Below are positions 33,572 through 40,645 of a stretch of 40,645 nt of DNA, in pieces (within the stretch, counting starts at the first letter, position 1; each line of letters opens with the position of its first letter). Source of the stretch: an uncultured Gammaproteobacteria bacterium (GTDB taxonomy: Bacteria > Pseudomonadota > Gammaproteobacteria > GCA-002705445 > GCA-002716945); contig CACPCG010000004.1 of assembly GCA_902632305.1 (NCBI GenBank), forward strand, positions 120,001-160,645. Direction: 5' to 3'. The position numbers were made by a program, and so were the translations under genes. The notes beneath the pieces are model-generated. The model ran no database searches, was not told the origin of the DNA, and saw nothing but the letters and a program-made list of their open reading frames with translations.

Positions 33572-34678
33572 ATGAAGCAAGAGAAAAAAATTTATGATGC
33601 GATAGTAGTGGGTGCTGGGCCTTCAGGATGCACAGCCGCACATTACCTTGTAGCGGAAAATATGGATATTCTTCTCTTAGACAAATCAATGTTTCCGAGA
33701 CATAAACCATGTGCTGGCGGTATTACAATGAAAACACTTAAGCACCTCCCTATTGATATAGACCATCTTGTTCAACACACTGCTAAAAAAATGAAGTTTA
33801 GTTTTGATAATAAAAAAACAGTTTCACTGCAACACAACACAGGTTCATGTGTGATGGTGATAAGAGATGAATTTGATAATTTCTTTTTCGAGGAGACTTT
33901 GAAGAAGAAGGTGGGCTTCAAAAAAATAAATAAAGTTTCTAGCATAGATAAAAAAGAAGATTTCTTAGAACTTGATATTGATGGTCAGAGATACTTTACA
34001 AAGTTTCTAATTGGTGCAGATGGAGCGAATAGCAGTATTAGAAAACTTACCGAGAACACTCGCCACAATCATCCAGTATCAGCTTATGAAGGAATTGTCG
34101 ATATGGAATCTAAGGATGAAGCAGTAACAGAATTTATTTTTAATGATAGCGGATATGCTTGGATTTTTCCTAAGTCAGACCACCTAAATGTTGGGATTGG
34201 GAATTTAATCTCAAATGATAGGACCAAAAAAAGGAACAAAGATGATCTCTATGATTTCGTAAGAGAGAGATTTAATGGGAAAGATATAAAAAACATTACT
34301 GCATTCCCAATCGGTACCGAGGGGATAAAATACAGGTCTAGGGATAACATATTTTTAGTTGGTGACTCGGCTGGACTTGCAGAGACTTTACTTGGTGAGG
34401 GTATTTACAATGCTGTTTTATCAGGCAAATATGCTGCAAAATCTATAATAGAAGCTTGTGCTAAAAAATCTGATGCAAATGAAATATACAATAAATTTTT
34501 GGAGAAATTGACAACAGAACTATCTATATATCAAAAAGGTTCAAAATTACTATATGGATTTCCAAGAATTAGTTACTATGCGATGAAACTTTGGCTCGGT
34601 GAAAAATTCATGAAAGGTTATTCAGAAGGTAAAAGCCTCTCAGAGATTATTGGAAAACAAAAATCTGTTATTAATTAG
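33572..34678 (+). CDS. Geranylgeranyl reductase-family FAD-dependent oxidoreductase
   Basis: 368 residues. The Rossmann motif VVGAGPSGCTAA (about 13-24), the family signature PRHKPCAGGI (about 46-55), GADGANSSIR, and the second FAD segment GDSAGLAETLLGEGIYNAV near 266 define the geranylgeranyl reductase (ChlP/BchP and archaeal lipid) group. It should reduce double bonds in an isoprenoid chain using a reduced cofactor. No chlorophyll genes are present; the opposite-strand neighbour ispB makes polyprenyl diphosphate, so a quinone, carotenoid or lipid substrate is possible. No clear ribosome binding site. Confidence 0.85.
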   Translation: MKQEKKIYDAIVVGAGPSGCTAAHYLVAENMDILLLDKSMFPRHKPCAGGITMKTLKHLPIDIDHLVQHTAKKMKFSFDNKKTVSLQHNTGSCVMVIRDEFDNFFFEETLKKKVGFKKINKVSSIDKKEDFLELDIDGQRYFTKFLIGADGANSSIRKLTENTRHNHPVSAYEGIVDMESKDEAVTEFIFNDSGYAWIFPKSDHLNVGIGNLISNDRTKKRNKDDLYDFVRERFNGKDIKNITAFPIGTEGIKYRSRDNIFLVGDSAGLAETLLGEGIYNAVLSGKYAAKSIIEACAKKSDANEIYNKFLEKLTTELSIYQKGSKLLYGFPRISYYAMKLWLGEKFMKGYSEGKSLSEIIGKQKSVIN

Positions 34679-35653
34679 TTAAGATTCTCGACATCTACAA
34701 ACTTCAGCGAGAGCAATTAATGTCTCTCTATATTCATTCTCAGAAAAACATTTTGCGTATGAGACAGCTAAATCAGTTTGCTCATCGATTTTTGTTTGCA
34801 AGTAAATGTCAGACTCACATGATTTAAGAATATTAATAATTAATTCACTCTGATTACCTGAGTTATAATCTACAATGGCTTTTTCAATTACTGCCCTGTC
34901 GCTTTCAGAACATTTACCTAATGCGTGTATGATGGGAAGTGTTACTTTACCTTCTGATAAATCCTCAGCCAAATTTTTTCCAGTGAGTGATCGTGAACCA
35001 AAATAATCTAAATAATCATTTCTTAATTGATATGCAATTCCAAAGTGATAACCATACTTACTCAGATTATCAATCTCATAATCATTGTAGTCACTCACTA
35101 TGCCACCAATTTTTGCGGAGGCCTCAAATAAAATAGATGTTTTTCGATAGATAATTTCCATATACTCTTTTTCTGATAATTTTGTGTTTTCTATATTCAT
35201 CAACTGCATAACTTCGCCCTGAGCAATAGTGTTTGTGGTATGTGCTAGAGTTTCGTATATCCTCTCATCATTTATTTCAACAATGATTTCAAATGCTCTA
35301 GAATACAAAAAATCTCCTACTAAAACTGCTCCTTTATTCCCCCATATTGTATTTGCTGTATCTTGGCTGTGCCTCATTACTGACATATCGACAACATCAT
35401 CATGAAGAAGCGTTGCAGCATGAATAAATTCTATAATAACAGCCGCATCAATAACTTGGTCGCATGGAGAGTTGGTCTTAAGCTTAGAGGCAAGTATCAC
35501 AACTAATGGTCGCAAGCGTTTTCCACCACTTTGGATTATGTGTTCTCCGAGTTTATTAATGAGGGAGACACTCGTTTTAGAGCGCACTTTTAATCTTGAT
35601 TCAAGTAAATCTAATTCACTTTGTACTATGTTTTTTAGACTTTTTAGATCCAT
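34679..35653 (-). CDS. ispB: Octaprenyl-type polyprenyl diphosphate synthase
   Basis: 324 residues, an E-type trans-prenyltransferase. GGKRLRPL (about 48-55) and the first Asp-rich motif LLHDDVVDMS (about 86-95) are intact. The second motif reads RNDYLDYFG (near 198-206), so its first aspartate is Asn. It makes the long isoprenoid tail of ubiquinone. Divergent from rplU, a very conserved arrangement in gammaproteobacteria, and convergent with the geranylgeranyl-reductase-like gene. Confidence 0.93.
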   Translation of the reverse strand: MDLKSLKNIVQSELDLLESRLKVRSKTSVSLINKLGEHIIQSGGKRLRPLVVILASKLKTNSPCDQVIDAAVIIEFIHAATLLHDDVVDMSVMRHSQDTANTIWGNKGAVLVGDFLYSRAFEIIVEINDERIYETLAHTTNTIAQGEVMQLMNIENTKLSEKEYMEIIYRKTSILFEASAKIGGIVSDYNDYEIDNLSKYGYHFGIAYQLRNDYLDYFGSRSLTGKNLAEDLSEGKVTLPIIHALGKCSESDRAVIEKAIVDYNSGNQSELIINILKSCESDIYLQTKIDEQTDLAVSYAKCFSENEYRETLIALAEVCRCRES

Positions 35654-35780
35654 AGAGTAATATTACAGGTATATATCACATTTAATATATAGATTAAGGG
35701 TAAAAATGCCAACAATACCTGCAAAAAATGTTTATTAAATTGGTAATACGCGTTAAAATCTAGCAATTCGGGTAATACAT

Positions 35781-36089
35781 ATGAAAGCAATTATAAAGAA
35801 CGGATGTCAGCAATTTAAAGTCACAGAGGGTGATTACATCAAAATCATGCCAATACAATCCCCTGAAGGTGCGTCCATTTCGTTTGATAAAGTTATCATG
35901 GCTTTTGATGAAAACAATGCGATGCTACCTACCAGCAAAACATCTAGTATCAAGGTTACTGGAGTTGTAAAAAAGCACGGAAAATACAAGAAAATCCGAG
36001 TCGTGAAATTCAAAAGACGAAAACATTACATGAGATCGCATGGACATAAACAAAATTACACAGAAATTAAAATTGAATCAATAAAATAG
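35781..36089 (+). CDS. rplU: 50S ribosomal protein L21
   Basis: 102 residues, full length. [22 protein letters not shown] is the N-terminus, and [29 protein letters not shown] the RNA-binding C-terminal part. First gene of rplU-rpmA-obgE-proB. The 127-nt region upstream, divergent from ispB, must hold the operon promoter; I see no clean -35/-10 pair. Confidence 0.98.
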   Translation: MKAIIKNGCQQFKVTEGDYIKIMPIQSPEGASISFDKVIMAFDENNAMLPTSKTSSIKVTGVVKKHGKYKKIRVVKFKRRKHYMRSHGHKQNYTEIKIESIK

Positions 36090-36096
36090 GTACATT

Positions 36097-36363
36097 ATGG
36101 CACATAAAAAAGCAGGCGGTAGCACCAAAAACGGTAGAGATTCAGAATCCAAGAGACTTGGAGTAAAAAAATACGGCAGTGAATTTGTTAAAGCTGGTAA
36201 TATTTTAATCCGTCAAAGAGGTACTCCAGTAAAACCGGGCGTCAATGTCGGATGCGGAAGGGATCACACTTTATTTGCAAAAATAGATGGATATGTATCT
36301 TTTCAAAAAAAAGGGCCTAACAAACACAAGTATGTTAGTGTTCTTCCCACGAAAATTAACTAG
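36097..36363 (+). CDS. rpmA: 50S ribosomal protein L27
   Basis: 88 residues: [19 protein letters not shown] with the conserved N-terminal tail that reaches the peptidyl transferase centre, starting directly at AHKK, so no leader peptide cleavage as in Firmicutes. [23 protein letters not shown] is the central block. 7 nt after rplU. Confidence 0.98.
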   Translation: MAHKKAGGSTKNGRDSESKRLGVKKYGSEFVKAGNILIRQRGTPVKPGVNVGCGRDHTLFAKIDGYVSFQKKGPNKHKYVSVLPTKIN

Positions 36364-36389
36364 TAACTCAAATTTAATTTACACATAAA

Positions 36390-37400
36390 ATGAAATTTAT
36401 TGATGAAACTACCATCTCGGTAAAGGCAGGTAATGGTGGTCATGGTTGCCTCAGCTTTAGAAGAGAAAAATATATACCATTTGGTGGTCCAGATGGAGGC
36501 GATGGAGGTCAAGGTGGCTCCGTTTTTATTACAGCAAAAGACGGTTTGAATACACTTGCTGATTTTAGAAACCGAAATGAATTCCGAGGTAAGAATGGAG
36601 AGAGTGGAGGTGGAAAAAATAAAAAAGGTAGAGCGGGTGAAGATTTAATCATTGAGTTACCAGTTGGGTCTGTGATTTTTGATGATATAACAGGTCAAGA
36701 ATTATGTGACTTAGATAAAGATGGAATGAAAATCAAAATTGCAAAAGGCGGGGACTATGGGCTGGGTAATTCACGATTTAAGACATCAACAAATAGAGCA
36801 CCTCGTAGGACCACAAAAGGTGGAGAAGGTGAAAAGAAAAAACTCAAGATTATCCTAAAAGTACTTGCAGATGTAGGATTAGTTGGTTTACCAAATGTAG
36901 GGAAAAGTTCAACTCTTGCTGCAATAAGTTTTGCAAAACCTAAGATAGCAAATTATGAATTTACAACGCTACACCCAAATCTTGGTGTTGTTTTGGTAAG
37001 TGATTATGAGAAGTTTGTAGTTGCCGACATACCGGGTCTCATAAAAGGAGCATCAGAAGGCTTAGGTCTTGGTATTCAATTTTTAAAACATATATCCAGA
37101 ACCAAACTACTTCTCCACATTATAGATTTATCAAGCAACGATTATGACAAAATAATGACTGATATAAACATAATCAATGATGAATTAGAAAACTTTGAGG
37201 ATAATCTTCAAACAAAAGATAAATGGTATATTTTTAATAAAATAGATTTATTGAAACCAGAGGAATTAAAGATAATGAAAGAAAAAATATCTAAAAAAAT
37301 TCAAACAAAATTGTACTATACATCAGCTATTAATAAAGAAAATTTAGAGTTAGTATGTCATGATATTTGGGAGCACTTAAAAGAGAAGTATTATGGCTAA
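36390..37400 (+). CDS. obgE: GTPase ObgE/CgtA
   Basis: 336 residues. Glycine-rich Obg domain (about 1-158; RREKYIPFGGPDGGDGG) followed by the G domain: G1 GLPNVGKSS (166-174), G2 NYEFTTLHPNLG, G3 DIPGLIKGASEG, G4 NKIDL. It lacks the long acidic C-terminus seen in some relatives. It acts in late 50S assembly and stress control. Its stop overlaps the proB start (ATGGCTAA). Confidence 0.97.
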   Translation: MKFIDETTISVKAGNGGHGCLSFRREKYIPFGGPDGGDGGQGGSVFITAKDGLNTLADFRNRNEFRGKNGESGGGKNKKGRAGEDLIIELPVGSVIFDDITGQELCDLDKDGMKIKIAKGGDYGLGNSRFKTSTNRAPRRTTKGGEGEKKKLKIILKVLADVGLVGLPNVGKSSTLAAISFAKPKIANYEFTTLHPNLGVVLVSDYEKFVVADIPGLIKGASEGLGLGIQFLKHISRTKLLLHIIDLSSNDYDKIMTDINIINDELENFEDNLQTKDKWYIFNKIDLLKPEELKIMKEKISKKIQTKLYYTSAINKENLELVCHDIWEHLKEKYYG

Positions 37401-38166
37401 TTACAAAAATATCGTTCTTAAAATTGGTAGCGCTCTGTTGACAGATGTGAGCCATGATGTTGACGAATTTATTAAGAATGTTTGTAAGCAGATTGCGAAA
37501 GCTAAAAAGAATGGAGTCAATTTTACAATAGTAACCTCGGGTGCTATTAGTAAAGGCCAAGAAGTTCTTAACGTATCTGAAAGACCAAATGACCTTGATT
37601 TCCTGCAAGCACTTGCGGCAATTGGTCAGCAAAGCCTGATGAGAATGTATGAAAAACATTTTAATGATTTAGACTGTTTAACGGCTCAAGTATTACTCAC
37701 ACATGATGATATGAATAGCCCAAATAGGTTTCTGAATGCTAAAGCTACCATATCAAGAATACTTAAATTAGGTGGTGTACCTATCATAAATGAAAATGAT
37801 GTTGTCGCTACAGAAGAGATTAGATTAGGAGATAATGATACGCTCGCTGCAATGGTATCAAATCTTATAGATGCTGATTTGTTAATCATACTTACCAATC
37901 AAGATGGGCTTTACAATAAAAATCCTGATAAAAACCATGATGCTAAACTAATCAAAAAATGTAATGTGAAAAACCTTACAGAAGAGGATTATGAAATAAC
38001 TGAAAAGAGCAAGTTTGGAACAGGAGGTTTTAAAACAAAATTAAATGCGGTCAAGATGGTGACGTCACAAGGGACTAAGTCTGTAATAGCATCTGGATTT
38101 AAGCAAAATGTTATAGAAAATATCTTGGGCAACAAAAATGTCGGTACAATCTTTTTTTCGGAATAA
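37393..38166 (+). CDS. proB: Glutamate 5-kinase without PUA domain
   Basis: 257 residues, the amino-acid-kinase domain only: KIGSALLTD, TSGAISKGQEVL, NENDVVATEEIRLGDNDTLAA, LTNQDGLYNKNP, and GTGGFKTKLNAVKMVTSQG. The C-terminal PUA domain of E. coli ProB (367 residues) is absent; the frame ends cleanly after NVGTIFFSE, before convergent rpsT. It phosphorylates glutamate in proline synthesis. Feedback and oligomer behaviour may differ without PUA. Coupled to obgE. Confidence 0.94.
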   Translation: MANYKNIVLKIGSALLTDVSHDVDEFIKNVCKQIAKAKKNGVNFTIVTSGAISKGQEVLNVSERPNDLDFLQALAAIGQQSLMRMYEKHFNDLDCLTAQVLLTHDDMNSPNRFLNAKATISRILKLGGVPIINENDVVATEEIRLGDNDTLAAMVSNLIDADLLIILTNQDGLYNKNPDKNHDAKLIKKCNVKNLTEEDYEITEKSKFGTGGFKTKLNAVKMVTSQGTKSVIASGFKQNVIENILGNKNVGTIFFSE

Positions 38167-38171
38167 GAAAA

Positions 38172-38435
38172 CTAAACCAATGATTTAATTTGCTTATTTA
38201 GACGAGATTTGTGTCTGGCAGCTTTATTTTTATGTATAAGACCTTTAGATACTAATTTGTCCATCGTCGATACGGCCTTCAAGTAATCTTTCTTGGACTG
38301 TTCAGAATTTTTTTCCGATATTGAATTAAGAACTTTTTTAACACTCGACCTGAAATTGGTCTTCTGAGATGCGTTTCTCTGTCTAGCTTTGTTTGCTTGT
38401 CTTACTCTTTTTCTAGCTTGATTTGTATTTGCCAA
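38172..38435 (-). CDS. rpsT: 30S ribosomal protein S20
   Basis: 87 residues: ANTNQARKRVRQANKARQRNASQKTNFRSSVKK at the start and NKAARHKSRLNKQIKSL at the end. The start codon is TTG (38433-38435) with AGGAG about 9 nt upstream; E. coli rpsT also starts with UUG, where it serves autoregulation, so the start is credible. Divergent from murJ-ribF as in relatives. Confidence 0.97.
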   Translation of the reverse strand: MANTNQARKRVRQANKARQRNASQKTNFRSSVKKVLNSISEKNSEQSKKDYLKAVSTMDKLVSKGLIHKNKAARHKSRLNKQIKSLV

Positions 38436-38513
38436 TGTAATCTTCTCCTAATAAAGGTAAAATAAAACAAGATTATCTCAATGGAGGTATCTGCTGTCAA
38501 TAGTTGATAATAA

Positions 38514-40097
38514 ATGAGCGAAGAAAAAAGACAAATATATAGAGAATCCCTTGTAAAATCATCATTCCTCGTAGGATCAATGACTTTTCTATCAAGAATA
38601 TCTGGTTTTGCAAGAGATGTGGTATTTGCAAACTTTTTTGGGGCGGGTTCAAGCACAGATGCATTCTTTATAGCATTCAAAATACCAAATTTTTTTAGAA
38701 GATTATTTGCTGAAGGAGCATTTATACAGTCATTTGTGCCAATTCTTAATGACTACAAATCAAATAAACAAAGTGAGCTTAAATCTTTCTTAAGTTATGT
38801 GCAAGGTAACTTAAGTTTAGTTCTTTTATTAATTGTAACACTTGGTGTTATATTCTCAGATTCCATTATTGGTTTATTTGCACCAGGATTTAGCTCTGTT
38901 GAAAACCGATTCGAATTGTCATCTGAAATGTTACAAATTACTTTTCCATACTTATTTTTTATCTCGCTAACAGCACTGTCTGCTGGAATTTTCAATACGT
39001 ATGATAAATTTTTCTTGCCAGCGATAACACCTGTTCTTTTGAACCTATCACTTATAGTCTCTGCAATTTTTGCATCAGCATATTTTCAAGAACCTATTTT
39101 AGCTCTTGCTTATGGTGTTCTCATAGCTGGAATTGTTCAATATGTTATACAAATACCTCTTCTGGTAAAAATGAACCTATTCGTATTACCTAAGATGAGT
39201 TTTGCTTACGAGGGTGTGAATCGAGTCATTAAACTGATGTTGCCAGCCATGTTAGGAACAGCAGTTGTCCAAATCAACCTTATTATTGACTCCATAGTTG
39301 CGTCTCTCCTAACAATTGGAAGCATAAGTTGGCTGTACTACTCCGATCGACTCGTAGAATTCCCTCTTGGTGTTTTTGGCATCGCAATAGCAACTGTAAT
39401 ATTGCCAAGGTTATCAAAACATTACTCAGAAAATTCTATGAATGATTTTAGTAAAACTCTGCTGAGAGCACTAAAAGTAGCTATTGTCTTCAGTCTCCCT
39501 GCAATGTTTGGTTTATTAGTATTATCAGAATTAATTATCTCAACTTTATTCCAATATGGTAGTTTTAATCTATCTGATACTCAAATGAGTTCGCTCAGTT
39601 TATTAGCATACTCTCTAGGATTACCAGCGTTCATCTTAATGAAAGTTTTACTCACAGGTTATTTCTCAAGACAAAATACTAAAACTCCAGTTAAGTTTGG
39701 AATAATTGCAGTACTATTTAATATATCGATGAACCTTATCGTTCTATTAACATACCTCAATAATCCTTACAATGGCGCCCACGCTTTGCTAGCTCTTGCA
39801 ACTTCTGTATCTGCATGGATTCAAGTCTTACTTCTTTACAACAAACTTCAAAAGGACAAGATAATTAGTGAGAAAATATTTATTAACAAAAATACAATTT
39901 CATCAATTATTAGTTGTTTGATTATGTCAATAGCATTAATATCCTTAAGCCCAAATCTTAATTATTGGGTAAATCATGAGTACTATACAAGAGGAATATT
40001 TATTACTGGGTATATAGTTTTTGGTGCTAGTATTTATTACTTATCAATGAAAGTATTTAAAAATAACTTTGAAGAGCTTATTTATGGAAATAATTGA
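38514..40097 (+). CDS. murJ: Lipid II flippase MurJ
   Basis: 527 residues, 14 membrane helices, MATE-like fold. SFLVGSMTFLSRISGFARDVVFANFFGAGSSTDAFFIAFKIPNFFRRLFAEGAF is the family's opening (given here as TFLSRISGFARD and NFFRRLFAEGAF), with the cavity arginines. DRLVEFPLGVFGIAIATVILPRLS is another signature (residues about 277-300). It flips lipid II to the periplasm for PBP2/RodA. The last 14 nt overlap ribF. Confidence 0.96.
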   Translation: MSEEKRQIYRESLVKSSFLVGSMTFLSRISGFARDVVFANFFGAGSSTDAFFIAFKIPNFFRRLFAEGAFIQSFVPILNDYKSNKQSELKSFLSYVQGNLSLVLLLIVTLGVIFSDSIIGLFAPGFSSVENRFELSSEMLQITFPYLFFISLTALSAGIFNTYDKFFLPAITPVLLNLSLIVSAIFASAYFQEPILALAYGVLIAGIVQYVIQIPLLVKMNLFVLPKMSFAYEGVNRVIKLMLPAMLGTAVVQINLIIDSIVASLLTIGSISWLYYSDRLVEFPLGVFGIAIATVILPRLSKHYSENSMNDFSKTLLRALKVAIVFSLPAMFGLLVLSELIISTLFQYGSFNLSDTQMSSLSLLAYSLGLPAFILMKVLLTGYFSRQNTKTPVKFGIIAVLFNISMNLIVLLTYLNNPYNGAHALLALATSVSAWIQVLLLYNKLQKDKIISEKIFINKNTISSIISCLIMSIALISLSPNLNYWVNHEYYTRGIFITGYIVFGASIYYLSMKVFKNNFEELIYGNN

Positions 40098-40645
40098 CGA
40101 CTTAAAAAAATCGCGATTCGTATCAGATTCAACTGTTGTAACAATAGGAAATTTCGATGGGATTCATAAAGGTCATATATCTCTTATAGATAAAACTTTA
40201 GAACTTTCACAAAAAAAAGATATGACTCCTCTTGTAATCACATTTGATCCTTTGCCACAAGAGTATTTTACAGTTAAGAATTTTTTTAGATTAATGACTA
40301 TATCAGATAAGATTGAGTATTTTAAATCACGAGGGATAGAAATTGTGGTTAAAATCCCATTTAAAGAAGAATTTTCAAAAATCACCGCTAATTCATTTAT
40401 TAAAGATTTGTTGATTAAACAGCTCAACATTAAGCACCTTGTTATCGGTGAGGATTTTAGGTTCGGTCATAATAGACAAGGTGATTGTGAGTTATTGAGA
40501 AGTCATATCGATTTTGAAACACATGTCATGAAAAACATTGTAAATCAAAACAATAAAATTAGTAGTACATCAATAAGAAATCTGATTCGTTCAGGTGAAA
40601 TAGAGAAAGCAAATAAATTTTTATATCATAATTTCAGTATGCAAG
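40084..40645 (+). CDS. ribF: Riboflavin kinase/FAD synthetase, N-terminal part (runs off the right edge)
   Basis: 187 codons from ATG 40084, open to the window end. VTIGNFDGIHKGH (about 19-31) is the nucleotidyltransferase signature; ITFDPLPQEYF and GEDFRFGHNRQGD follow, and ISSTSIRNLIRSGEIEKA is near the end. Only the FAD synthetase domain is seen; the riboflavin kinase half lies beyond the edge. It overlaps murJ by 14 nt. The usual next genes would be ileS and lspA. Confidence 0.95.
   Translation, partial: MEIIDDLKKSRFVSDSTVVTIGNFDGIHKGHISLIDKTLELSQKKDMTPLVITFDPLPQEYFTVKNFFRLMTISDKIEYFKSRGIEIVVKIPFKEEFSKITANSFIKDLLIKQLNIKHLVIGEDFRFGHNRQGDCELLRSHIDFETHVMKNIVNQNNKISSTSIRNLIRSGEIEKANKFLYHNFSMQ

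Noticed and set aside
1-40645. tRNA, rRNA, CRISPR arrays, insertion sequences, prophage
   Set aside because: No cloverleaf, repeat-spacer pattern, transposase or integrase was seen in the coding or intergenic sequence.

Overview
The window is 40.6 kb of AT-rich, very densely packed bacterial chromosome. Gene content and order point to a streamlined, probably marine, gammaproteobacterium. Evidence is the lptD-surA-pdxA-rsmA order, the mrdA-rodA-mltB-dacA-dat cell-wall operon, the dcd-mrp-metG-rnfB-nth order, rplU-rpmA-obgE next to ispB, and rpsT divergent from murJ-ribF. SAR86 or a similar low-GC lineage would fit, but no rRNA or other decisive marker is present, so this is inference. No tRNA, rRNA, CRISPR array, insertion sequence or prophage was seen. 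No gene-free stretch exceeds 300 bases; the longest are 10035-10270, 30823-31004, 33407-33571 and the structured leader 28678-28858.

Layout. 1-2926 (minus): a partial membrane protein, a FemAB-like acyltransferase, dcd and mrp. 3028-6279 (plus): metG with its tRNA-binding domain as a separate gene, an orphan soluble RnfB-like ferredoxin, and nth. 6289-8326: a half-size MazG, then the amgK-murU muropeptide recycling pair. 8328-10034 (minus): the DUF1326/DUF2182 pair, with a strong terminator at the gene junction. 10271: a small lipoprotein. 10551-16616 (minus): the elongasome/cell-wall operon. 16689-19367 (plus): membrane pyrophosphatase and a zinc-type adenylate kinase. 19432-27019 (plus): a long outer-membrane/housekeeping operon of lptD (carrying an N-terminal BamE-like domain), surA, pdxA, rsmA, a membrane methyltransferase, a Trm112-like protein, a Bcp peroxiredoxin, a small membrane protein and a HIT hydrolase. 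27020 (minus): a degenerate pyruvate-kinase-like protein. 27901: a fatty-acid-hydroxylase-family enzyme. 28678-29546: a promoter, a structured terminator-bearing leader RNA and two unknown small genes. 29629-31250 (minus): an AlkB-like diiron monooxygenase and L31 type B. 31342: cpdA. 32114 (minus): amt with a sigma-54-like promoter. 33572-35653: a geranylgeranyl-reductase-like flavoprotein and ispB. 35781-38166: rplU, rpmA, obgE, proB. 38172-40645: rpsT, murJ and the start of ribF.

How the genes work together. Much of the window builds the envelope: PBP2/RodA/MltB/DacA/Dat for peptidoglycan, AmgK/MurU for recycling, MurJ for lipid II flipping, and LptD/SurA for LPS export and barrel folding. 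Compactness is extreme: six junctions overlap by exactly 8 nt, several more by 4 nt, and several proteins lack domains their relatives carry (MetRS, ProB, MazG, RnfB).

The most unusual items are the BamE-LptD fusion, the candidate riboregulatory leader at 28712-28858 with its two uncharacterised genes, the pyruvate-kinase-like protein that has lost its catalytic segment, and the attenuator-like junction in the DUF1326/DUF2182 operon.
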